Below are positions 1 to 5,029 of a DNA stretch of 5,029 nt, in pieces (positions within the stretch are counted from its first letter, which is position 1; the number at the start of each line of letters is the position of its first letter). The notes beneath the pieces are model-generated. The model saw only the letters and a program-made list of their open reading frames with translations. It was not told the DNA's origin and made no database searches. Both the position numbers and the translations under genes were made by a program. The stretch comes from Nitriliruptorales bacterium (lineage in GTDB: Bacteria > Actinomycetota > Nitriliruptoria > Euzebyales > Egibacteraceae): NCBI GenBank assembly GCA_007119305.1, contig SKPY01000031.1, forward strand, positions 1 through 5,029, read 5' to 3'.

Positions 1-1
1 C

Positions 2-1667
2 GGCGCGGCCAGCACCCGGCGCCGGCTGCTGCTCAGCGCCGCCGTCACCGGCGTCGTGCTCGCCGGCGTCGGCGTCGCGGCGGTCGTGGTGACCGCTCCG
101 GGCGAGCAGGTGCTGGACGGCACCACGGTGGCCGGAGCCGAGGCGGGGGGGTTGAGCCGCGCCGAGCTCGACGCGCTGGTCGCGGAACACACCGACGAGC
201 GGCTCGCCGACCCCGTCGTCGTGCTCGGCGAGCACGACACCGTGGAGGCGACCGTCGCCGAAGCGGGCCTCGCCGTCGACCGCCACCGCTCACGCCGCCT
301 GGTCGCGTGGGCGCAGCGGCCTGTCCGGCTGGCGCGAGCGGCTCTCCGCCGCCCTGGGAGCCGGCGCCGACGTCGACCTCGTGGAAGTCGTGGACCCGGC
401 GGCCCGGCGCGCCTTCGCCGAGCGCGCCGCTGCCGCGTTGTCCAGCGCACCACGCAACGCGGACGTGGCGCTCGACCCCGACGGCCCGGAGGTGGACGTC
501 GTCGAGGCGGCGGAGGGCATCTTCGTCGACGCGGCCGCGCTCGACAGCCGGCTCGAGGACGCGCTCGACGCCGGCGGTGCGGTCGACGTGGAGGCCCCCA
601 GCACCGTACGCGGCCCGACCATCACCGACACCGACGCCGAGGCAGTCGTCGCTGACGCCCGCGCGGTCGTGTCGGCACCGATCGAGCTCACCCATCCAGC
701 CGACGGCCCGGACGTGCCGATCGGCGCGGCCGACCTCGCACGCGTGCTCGACGTCGTCCGCGACCCGGCGGCCGCCGAGGGGGAGCGCCTCGCCCTCGAG
801 GTCGACCGGACCGCTCTGGACGAGCTGCTCGATGACGTGCGCGGCATCGTGGAGGCCGAACCCAGCGAGGCCGACATCTCCCTGGTCGACGGGCAGCCCG
901 TCATCGAGGGCGGCACCATCGGCTTCGAGCTCGACAGCGACGCCGTCGCCGAGCAGATCCTGCGCGTCGCCACCCGCACCGACGACCGGAGCGAGACCCT
1001 CGCCGGCTCGCAGCGCGAGCCCGACCGCACCCGCGCCGACGCCGAGGCGCTGAACATCGAAGAGCAGGTGTCTGCGTTCACCACCGAGTTCGACTGCTGC
1101 CCACCCCGCGTGACGAACATCCAGCTGATGGCCGAGCACGTCGACGGTGCGCTCATCGAGCCCGGCGAGCAGTTCTCGCTCAACGCCCACGTCGGGCCGC
1201 GCACGCGCGAGCGCGGCTTCGTCGCCGGCGGCGCGATCATCGACGGGGAGTTCGAGGAGGTCGTCGGCGGCGGGTCGAGCCAGTTCGCGACCACGTTCTT
1301 CAACGCCGCGTTCTTCAGCGGCATCGAGCTCGTCGAGTTCCAGCCGCACTCCTACTACTTCCCGCGCTACCCCGAAGGCCGGGAGGCCACGGTCAGCTAC
1401 AACGTCATCGACGTCGTCGTCCGCAACGACTCGCCGCACGGCATCCTCGTGGCAGCGTCCGCGACCGACACGTCGGTGACGGTGGAGTTCTGGAGCAGCG
1501 CCTGGACCGACGTCGAGGCGTTCTCCAGCGGCCGCTACAACGTCGTGGAGGGCGAGCAGCGCGACGGCTTCGACATCGACTTCGGCCGCGTCATCACCTA
1601 CCCCGACGGCTCGAGCGCGCGCGAGGAGTGGACCCACCGCTACGAGCCGGAGAACGACGAATCCTAG
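2..1667 (+). CDS. VanW family protein, membrane-anchored, 5'-partial and frameshifted
   Basis: This is a cell-envelope protein of the actinobacterial VanW type; the precise biochemical role of the family is not settled. Numbering from base 2, residues 9-32 form a hydrophobic segment after an RRR run, a signal anchor. Residues 40-56 (GTTVAGAEAGGLSRAEL) match the usual family start after the anchor. About residues 127-190 and 248-320 look like two peptidoglycan-binding PG_binding_4-type repeats. The VanW domain follows, with a Cys pair at 365-366 (FDCCPPRVTNIQ), PGEQFSLN from 387, GGGSSQFATTFFNAAFF from 422 and HSYYFPRYPEGRE from 449. The GGGxCQ cysteine of classical VanW is Ser here, which I recall as common in actinobacterial members. 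The true start lies upstream of the window, and at least 554 residues are visible. The frame changes by one near 278-291, so a gene caller may report only a shorter ORF from about 381, where no ribosome binding site is seen. It is either a pseudogene or an intact gene with a sequence error. Confidence 0.88.
278..291 (+). other. Frameshift site within the VanW family gene
   Basis: Up to about base 280 the frame starting at base 2 reads a convincing VanW N-terminus ending in AEAGLAVD. Beyond that, the same frame becomes arginine-rich nonsense. The frame starting at base 282 instead reads ATAHAAWSRGRSGLSGW and continues to the stop at 1665-1667. The change equals one extra base, or two or five missing bases. 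The family often has a few more residues here (VDxDAT), so a small deletion fits slightly better than an insertion; that point is inferred from memory of the family. The seven-G run at 145-151 is not the cause, because the reading stays canonical across it. Confidence 0.8.
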
Positions 1668-1681
1668 TCACCGCGCGGTTC

Positions 1682-1695
1682 CCCCCATCTGGGGG
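1682..1695. promoter_or_regulatory. GC-rich palindrome, candidate operator upstream of the LuxR-type gene
   Basis: The sequence CCCCCATCTGGGGG has five C and five G flanking ATCT, and the inner A and T also pair, giving near-perfect dyad symmetry. It lies 15 bases after the VanW stop codon and directly upstream of the predicted -35 region of the LuxR-type gene. Its centre is about 43 bases upstream of the inferred transcription start, where LuxR-type activators often bind. It could also act as a short hairpin at the end of the VanW transcript, although no T-run follows. A smaller 10-bp palindrome, ACCGCGCGGT, lies at 1670-1679. Function is inferred from position and symmetry only. Confidence 0.45.
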
Positions 1696-1696
1696 A

Positions 1697-1725
1697 TGGG
1701 CGCGCTCCCCGCTACGGCTTATGCT
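1697..1725 (+). promoter_or_regulatory. Candidate promoter of the LuxR-type regulator gene
   Basis: TATGCT at 1720-1725 resembles a -10 element, with the conserved TA and final T present. A 17-base spacer places TGGGCG at 1697-1702 in the -35 position, matching the TTGACA consensus at only three of six bases. A poor -35 directly beside a palindrome suits an activator-dependent promoter. Transcription would start near 1732 and leave a leader of about 33 bases before the start codon at 1765. This is a by-eye prediction. Confidence 0.35.
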
Positions 1726-1752
1726 CGGCTCCGACGACTGGCGGGTGCACAC

Positions 1753-1759
1753 GAGGAGG
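1753..1759 (+). promoter_or_regulatory. Ribosome binding site that fixes the LuxR-type start
   Basis: GAGGAGG lies five bases before the ATG at 1765 and is a strong Shine-Dalgarno sequence. The in-frame upstream ATG at 1696 overlaps the edge of the palindrome, has no such site, and would lie upstream of the likely transcription start. The start at 1765 is therefore preferred. Confidence 0.8.
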
Positions 1760-1764
1760 CGGGC

Positions 1765-2841
1765 ATGGCTGCGGCGACGCAGGAACGGGCCGAGCGGGCA
1801 CGCCGCGGCCTTGCCCGCTGGTGCGGGCAGGTCGAGACGGCGCACGAGCTGCTCGAGGGCGTGGCACGGCGGTTGCGGCCGCTCCTCGACTACGACAGCG
1901 CCGCGTGGCTGGCCACCGACCCGGCGACCGTGCTGTTCACCGACGGCTTCGTCGAGGGCTTTCCGCCGGAGTTCTGCGCTCCCTGGTACTACCACGAGCT
2001 GCGCGTGCCCGACGTCACGCCCTTCACCGAGCTGGCCCGCGCCCGGCGACCGGTCACGATCCTGAGCGAGGCGGTCGCCGGCGAGCTCGCGAACAGCCGG
2101 AGGTGGCGGGAGCTGCTCGCCCCGGCAAGCCTCGGCCACGAGCTGCGCGCGGCGTTCCGCAGCGGTGGTGCGTGCTGGGGCGTGGCGACCATCCACCGCC
2201 GTTCGACCGACGGCGACTTCAGCCGTGCCGAGGCCGATCTGCTCGCGAGTCTCGCGGGCGTCATCGGAGACGGGCTGCGCCGGACCGCGCTGCGGCAGCA
2301 GGCGCTGGCTGACGAGCCCGAGGGGCCGGGCCTGCTGCTCGTCGGACCGGACCGCGCGGTCCGCCCGGTCACCCAAGCCGGTGCGCGGTGGCTGGACGTG
2401 CTCGGCGTGCCGATGAACGGGGCGCGCCACACCGTCCTGCTCACCCTCGGCGAGCTCGTCGCCGGCGGCGCCGGTCGGGCCCGGCGCGTCCGCCTGCGCA
2501 CCCGGGACGGCCGCTGGGCGACCCTGCACGCCGAGGCGATGTCCGACGAGCGCGACACCTACGCGGTGATCGTCGAACCGAGCCGGCCGGCCGACATCGC
2601 CGCCGTCGCCGCGCTGGCGTACGGCCTGTCCGCCCGTGAGAGCGAGCTCGTGCTGGCGCTCGCCCGCGGGGACAGCACCGTGCAGCTGGCCGAGCGGCTG
2701 TACATCTCGCCGCACACCGTCCGCGACCACCTGAAGTCGATCTTCGACAAGACCGGCGTGAGCAGCCGCAACGAGCTCGTGGCGCGGCTCTTCCACGACC
2801 ACTACACCGACCGGTTCTTCTCCCAAGCGGTCGTGAGCTGA
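1765..2841 (+). CDS. LuxR-type helix-turn-helix transcriptional regulator with GAF-like sensor region
   Basis: This is a 358-residue DNA-binding regulator acting in the cytoplasm. Residues 286-343 (YGLSARESELVLALARGD through ISPHTVRDHLKSIFDKTG to NELVARLF) are a clear LuxR-type C-terminal helix-turn-helix. About residues 20-180 resemble a GAF-type sensor fold, ending in a strand (ACWGVATIHRR) and a helix typical of that fold. About residues 187-280, beginning GPGLLLVGPDR, resemble a PAS-like domain. There is no phosphorylatable receiver domain and no transmembrane segment, so it is not a classical two-component response regulator and probably senses a small molecule or cell state; the ligand is unknown. 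The GAF and PAS calls rest on pattern only. The gene follows a palindrome that may be its own operator and precedes the cupin gene by 69 bases, so it may control itself and the cupin-lipoprotein pair. Confidence 0.92.
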   Translation: MAAATQERAERARRGLARWCGQVETAHELLEGVARRLRPLLDYDSAAWLATDPATVLFTDGFVEGFPPEFCAPWYYHELRVPDVTPFTELARARRPVTILSEAVAGELANSRRWRELLAPASLGHELRAAFRSGGACWGVATIHRRSTDGDFSRAEADLLASLAGVIGDGLRRTALRQQALADEPEGPGLLLVGPDRAVRPVTQAGARWLDVLGVPMNGARHTVLLTLGELVAGGAGRARRVRLRTRDGRWATLHAEAMSDERDTYAVIVEPSRPADIAAVAALAYGLSARESELVLALARGDSTVQLAERLYISPHTVRDHLKSIFDKTGVSSRNELVARLFHDHYTDRFFSQAVVS

Positions 2842-2858
2842 CCCGCAACCCTCACCCG

Positions 2859-2879
2859 CCCGCGCCGCCGTGGCGCCGG
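2859..2879 (+). other. Weak hairpin between the regulator and cupin genes
   Basis: GCGCC at 2862-2866 pairs with GGCGC at 2872-2876 around a five-base loop. Two more C-G pairs extend the stem beyond a single C-C mismatch. No T-run follows. It lies 17 bases after the regulator stop codon and could be a weak terminator, an attenuator or chance in GC-rich DNA. No convincing separate promoter for the cupin gene was found in this 69-base gap. Confidence 0.25.
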
Positions 2880-2897
2880 GCCTGACCCAGCCATGCC

Positions 2898-2904
2898 GAA
2901 AGGA
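2898..2904 (+). promoter_or_regulatory. Ribosome binding site that fixes the cupin start
   Basis: GAAAGGA lies six bases before the GTG at 2911. An in-frame ATG at 2893 lies just upstream of this site and has no Shine-Dalgarno sequence of its own. Translation therefore most likely begins at the GTG, giving a protein starting MTLHTPRLDSP. Confidence 0.7.
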
Positions 2905-2910
2905 CCAGCC

Positions 2911-3399
2911 GTGACCCTGCACACACCCCGCCTCGACAGCCCGCGCGTCCTCCCGCCAGGCGAGGGCGAGCACCTGTGGTTCCTCGACAACCTCGTCACC
3001 GTCAAGGTCGGCGGGCCCGAAACCGGCGGCAACCTCACCGTGATCGAGTTCACCGGCCCGGCGGGGTTCGGACCGCCGCCGCACCGCCATGACGTCGAAG
3101 ACGAGCTGTTCTACGTGCTCGCAGGCGAGGTCACGTTCTGGTGCGCAGGCGCAGAGGCGACCTATGGACCCGGCGGGTTCGCCTGGCTGCCCAAGGGGCT
3201 GCCGCACCGCTTCCAGATCAGCGACGCGGGCCCCGGGCGGATCCTCCAGATCACCACGCCCGCGCAGTTCGAGGACTTCGCCCGTGCGGTCGGCGAGCCC
3301 GCAGCCGAGCCCGTGCTGCCCGAGCCCACGGAACCCGACGTCGAGGCGCTCGTCCGGATCGCCGCGGACTTCCAGATCGAGATCATGCCGCCGGCGTGA
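2911..3399 (+). CDS. Cupin domain-containing protein
   Basis: This is a 162-residue single-domain cupin, with no signal peptide and so probably cytoplasmic. The first cupin motif is present as GPPPHRHDVEDELFYVLAG, with H58, H60 and E65 as likely metal ligands. The second is present as PKGLPHRF, with H99 as the fourth ligand; the Asn often found at the end of this motif is replaced by Ile. The C-terminal part (PAQFEDFARAVGEP, then PDVEALVRIAADFQIEI) resembles small cupins often annotated as quercetin 2,3-dioxygenase-like. A dioxygenase or isomerase role is possible, but the substrate cannot be read from the sequence. If translation began at the ATG at 2893, the protein would be six residues longer. 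The lipoprotein gene follows after 29 bases, so the two are probably co-transcribed. Confidence 0.9.
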   Translation: MTLHTPRLDSPRVLPPGEGEHLWFLDNLVTVKVGGPETGGNLTVIEFTGPAGFGPPPHRHDVEDELFYVLAGEVTFWCAGAEATYGPGGFAWLPKGLPHRFQISDAGPGRILQITTPAQFEDFARAVGEPAAEPVLPEPTEPDVEALVRIAADFQIEIMPPA

Positions 3400-3415
3400 G
3401 CCGGCACCGACCCGC

Positions 3416-3423
3416 AAGGAGGA
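3416..3423 (+). promoter_or_regulatory. Strong ribosome binding site of the lipoprotein gene
   Basis: AAGGAGGA is a near-perfect match to the 16S anti-Shine-Dalgarno sequence and lies five bases before the ATG at 3429. It shows that the lipoprotein starts here and not further upstream in the open frame that overlaps the cupin gene. Confidence 0.85.
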
Positions 3424-3428
3424 ACCCC

Positions 3429-3959
3429 ATGAGCTACCCGATGCTGGCGCTCGCCTGCGCCCTCGTCCTCGCGCTCGTCGCCTGCGGCGACGACGGTGGC
3501 GAAGCGCTCGCCGACGAGGGGACCGTCGCGGTCGTCGCCGTCGACTACGCCTTCGAGGGCGTGCCGGCCAGCGTGCCGGTCGGCACGCAGCTGACGCTCA
3601 CCAACGAATCGGACGTCGAGCTGCACGAGATCGTGCTCGTGCGGATCCCCGACGACGAGGACCGACCGGTGTCGGAGCTCGTCACGCTCCCGCCAGAGGA
3701 GCTCATGGGCCTTGCGGTCCCCAACCTCGTCGGCGTCTCGCTCGCGCCGCCGAGCAGCGAGGGCATGGTCGTCGAAGGTGACCTCGTCGTGGCCGAGGAT
3801 GGACGGTACGCGCTGCTGTGCGTCATCCCCACCGGCGCCGACCCCGACGAGTACCTCGCGGCCGCGCAGGACCCCGAGCGTGAGGGGCCGCCGCAGGTCG
3901 ACGGCGGGCCGCCGCACATCGTCCACGGCATGTTCGCCGAGCTCACCGTCGACGCCTGA
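3429..3959 (+). CDS. Cupredoxin-like domain lipoprotein, putative copper-binding
   Basis: This is a 176-residue secreted protein. Residues 4-18 form a hydrophobic signal sequence ending in a lipobox, LVAC, with C19 as the likely lipid-modified residue, followed by an acidic GDDGG linker. The mature part reads like a single cupredoxin domain: VDYAFEGVPASVPVGTQLTL is a typical first strand pair, followed by TNESDVELHEIVLV with H66. Later come GRYALLCVIPTG with C131 and HIVHGMFAELTV with H163, H166 and M168. His, Cys, His and Met are the classical type 1 copper ligand set, but about 31 residues separate C131 from H163, much more than in plastocyanin or azurin. Copper binding is therefore plausible but unproven. 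It could serve in electron transfer, metal storage or an unknown envelope role. The preceding cupin gene is only 29 bases away, suggesting a shared transcript. Confidence 0.85.
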   Translation: MSYPMLALACALVLALVACGDDGGEALADEGTVAVVAVDYAFEGVPASVPVGTQLTLTNESDVELHEIVLVRIPDDEDRPVSELVTLPPEELMGLAVPNLVGVSLAPPSSEGMVVEGDLVVAEDGRYALLCVIPTGADPDEYLAAAQDPEREGPPQVDGGPPHIVHGMFAELTVDA

Positions 3960-3987
3960 CGGGCAGCTGGGCGAGCCCGACGGAATG

Positions 3988-4002
3988 CGCGGGCGACCCG
4001 CG
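3988..4002 (+). terminator. Short hairpin after the lipoprotein gene
   Basis: CGCGGG at 3988-3993 pairs perfectly with CCCGCG at 3997-4002 around a three-base CGA loop, 28 bases after the stop codon. There is no T-run. It may act with the larger hairpin downstream as a GC-rich terminator, but is weak evidence alone. Confidence 0.3.
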
Positions 4003-4024
4003 TCGTTGGGCAACAGCGAGTCCC

Positions 4025-4056
4025 GCCGCGCCCGGCCCGCACGGGCCGGGCGCGGC
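4025..4056. terminator. Perfect 15-bp inverted repeat, likely transcription terminator
   Basis: GCCGCGCCCGGCCCG at 4025-4039 is exactly complementary to 4042-4056, leaving a two-base CA centre (in practice about 14 pairs and a four-base loop). All stem pairs are G-C, so the structure would be very stable. It lacks a T-run, as many actinobacterial terminators do. It lies 65 bases after the lipoprotein stop and 24 bases before the oxidoreductase start. It most likely ends the upstream unit, but an attenuator or structured leader for the oxidoreductase gene is also possible. Confidence 0.65.
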
Positions 4057-4070
4057 TGCCGTGCCGACGC

Positions 4071-4075
4071 AGGAG
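4071..4075 (+). promoter_or_regulatory. Ribosome binding site of the LLM oxidoreductase gene
   Basis: AGGAG lies five bases before the ATG at 4081. An adjacent in-frame GTG at 4078 is too close to this site, so the ATG is the better start. Confidence 0.7.
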
Positions 4076-4080
4076 CAGTG

Positions 4081-5029
4081 ATGGAGCTCGGTCTGTACAC
4101 GTTCATCGAGCGCACCCCGGACCCGGATACCGGCGCGACGGTGAGTCCCGCCCAGCGGCTGCGCGACGCCGTCGAGGAGGCCGAGGTGGCCGACGAGGTC
4201 GGCCTCGACGTGTTCGCCGTCGGCGAGCACCACCGGCCCGACTTCGTGTCCTCCGCGCCAGCGGTCGTGCTCGCGGCGATGGCGGAGCGCACGGAGCGGA
4301 TCCGCCTGTCCAGCGCGGTGAGCGTGCTCAGCTCCGACGACCCGGTGCGGGTGTTCCAGCAGTTCGCCATGGTCGACCTGCTGTCAGGCGGCCGGGCGGA
4401 GATCATGGCCGGGCGGGGCTCGTTCATCGAGTCGTTTCCGCTGTTCGGCTACGACCTCGCCGACTACGACTCGCTGTTCGACGAGAAGCTGCGTCTGCTG
4501 CTGCAGCTGCGCGAGCAGGAGCGCGTCACCTGGTCGGGCCGCCACCGGCCCGCGCTCGACGGCGCCGGGGTGTACCCACGGCCGGTGCAGGAACCGCTGC
4601 CGGTGTGGGTGGCGGTCGGGGGCAACCCGCCGTCGGTGGTGCGCGCCGCCACCCTCGGGCTGCCCATGGCGCTGGCGATCATCGGCGGGCAGCCCGCGAG
4701 GTTCGCGCCGCTGTTCGAGCTCTACCGCGAGGCCGCGCGGCGGGCCGGGCGCGACCCGGCGCGCCTGCCGGTCAGCGTGAACTCCCACGGTTTCATCGCC
4801 AAGACCAGCCAGCAGGCAGCCGACGAGTCGTACCCGTCCACCGCGCTCATGATGAACCGCATCGGCGCCGAGCGCGGCTGGCCGCCGCTGAGCCGCCACG
4901 ACTTCGACGCCCAGCGCAGCCTGCACGGGGCGCTGTTCACCGGCAGCCCGCAGGAGGTCGCGGAGAAGATCCTGCTCCAGCACGAGGTCTTCGGCCACGA
5001 CCGCTTCCTGCTGCAGCTGTCGGTCGGCA
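4081..5029 (+). CDS. LLM class flavin-dependent oxidoreductase, Atu2307/SP_0267 type, 3'-partial
   Basis: This gene is cut by the window end: 316 residues are visible and the family is usually about 330-350, so only a short C-terminal tail is missing. The protein is a bacterial luciferase-like (alpha/beta)8-barrel enzyme of the cytoplasm, expected to use reduced FMN or F420. It begins MELGLYTFIERTPDP. Family-typical stretches follow: GLDVFAVGEHHRPDFVSSAP (about residues 41-60), IRLSSAVSVLSSDDPVRVFQQ, LLSGGRAEIMAGRGSFIESF and PLFGYDLADYDSLFDEKL. Further on come VYPRPVQEPLPVWVAVGGNP, GLPMALAIIGGQP and FTGSPQEVAEKI. The two His after GE and the AGRGSFIESFPLFGYD stretch identify the group I recall as the Atu2307/SP_0267 family (TIGR03858, structure 2I7G). 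The substrate is unknown. A monooxygenase role is implied by the family name only. The strong hairpin just upstream suggests separate or attenuated transcription from the cupin-lipoprotein pair. Confidence 0.93.
   Translation, partial: MELGLYTFIERTPDPDTGATVSPAQRLRDAVEEAEVADEVGLDVFAVGEHHRPDFVSSAPAVVLAAMAERTERIRLSSAVSVLSSDDPVRVFQQFAMVDLLSGGRAEIMAGRGSFIESFPLFGYDLADYDSLFDEKLRLLLQLREQERVTWSGRHRPALDGAGVYPRPVQEPLPVWVAVGGNPPSVVRAATLGLPMALAIIGGQPARFAPLFELYREAARRAGRDPARLPVSVNSHGFIAKTSQQAADESYPSTALMMNRIGAERGWPPLSRHDFDAQRSLHGALFTGSPQEVAEKILLQHEVFGHDRFLLQLSVG

Noticed and set aside
278..291. Programmed ribosomal frameshift in the VanW gene
   Set aside because: No slippery heptamer, internal ribosome binding signal or clear downstream pseudoknot is seen, and I know of no such mechanism in this family. 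A mutation or sequence error is simpler.
307..1053. Third-frame + strand open frame inside the VanW gene
   Set aside because: It is Ser/Pro/Arg/Thr-rich, without family motifs or a ribosome binding site, and is a shadow of the true frame.
45..1637. Long open frame on the minus strand opposite the VanW gene (530 residues)
   Set aside because: It mirrors the + strand codon bias of a GC-rich gene, gives a low-complexity Ala/Gly/Arg/Asp/Val protein with no recognisable domain, and overlaps a convincing gene throughout.
381..1667. A separate, shorter VanW gene starting at GTG 381
   Set aside because: There is no ribosome binding site before 381, coding similarity to the family continues upstream in the same frame to about 282, and the missing anchor is present in the adjoining frame.
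1696..1764. N-terminal extension of the regulator from ATG 1696
   Set aside because: The start overlaps the edge of the palindrome and the predicted promoter, has no ribosome binding site, and the ATG at 1765 has an excellent one.
1594..3417. Long open frame on the minus strand across the regulator and cupin genes (607 residues)
   Set aside because: It is antisense to two well-supported genes and their gaps, has no family motif, and ends in an Arg-rich tail typical of shadow frames.
3162..4427. Minus-strand open frame across the cupin, lipoprotein and oxidoreductase starts (421 residues)
   Set aside because: It crosses three genes with clear motifs on the other strand, and its product shows no domain and strongly biased composition.
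4384..4998. Minus-strand open frame opposite the oxidoreductase
   Set aside because: The + strand here encodes a highly recognisable luciferase-like enzyme; the minus-strand product is low complexity.

Overview
The window is very GC-rich, with G/C-dominated third codon positions, strong GAGG/AAGGAGG-type ribosome binding sites and some GTG starts. Together with the gene families present, this points to a high-GC actinobacterium, possibly a deep-branching or soil/aquatic lineage; the species cannot be named from the sequence. All five genes lie on the + strand and coding density is high. No RNA gene, mobile element, CRISPR array or long repeat was seen.

Layout: (1) Bases 2-1667 hold the visible part of a membrane-anchored VanW-family cell-wall protein whose 5' end lies outside the window. 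Its reading frame is broken near 278-291: the N-terminal anchor is in one frame and everything downstream is in the next. (2) A 97-base gap (1668-1764) carries a GC-rich palindrome, CCCCCATCTGGGGG, a -10-like hexamer and a strong ribosome binding site. (3) Bases 1765-2841 encode a LuxR-type regulator with a GAF-like N-terminal region, a PAS-like middle and a C-terminal helix-turn-helix. (4) Bases 2911-3399 encode a small single-domain cupin. (5) Bases 3429-3959 encode a lipoprotein with a cupredoxin-like domain and possible copper ligands. (6) A 121-base gap follows, with two hairpins, one a perfect 15-bp stem. (7) From 4081 to beyond the window end lies a luciferase-like (LLM) flavin-dependent oxidoreductase of the Atu2307/SP_0267 type.

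How the genes may work together (inference): the LuxR-type regulator, cupin and cupredoxin-like lipoprotein are co-directional with gaps of 69 and 29 bases, so they could form one transcription unit driven from the palindrome-associated promoter. The cytoplasmic cupin would then be paired with a surface-anchored, possibly copper-binding lipoprotein. The hairpins after the lipoprotein gene probably end this unit, and the oxidoreductase is probably a separate unit or read-through. The VanW gene belongs to a different function, the cell envelope. The most notable items are the VanW frameshift, the palindrome about 43 bases upstream of the predicted regulator transcription start, the unusual spacing of the putative copper ligands, and the long hairpin just upstream of the oxidoreductase start.
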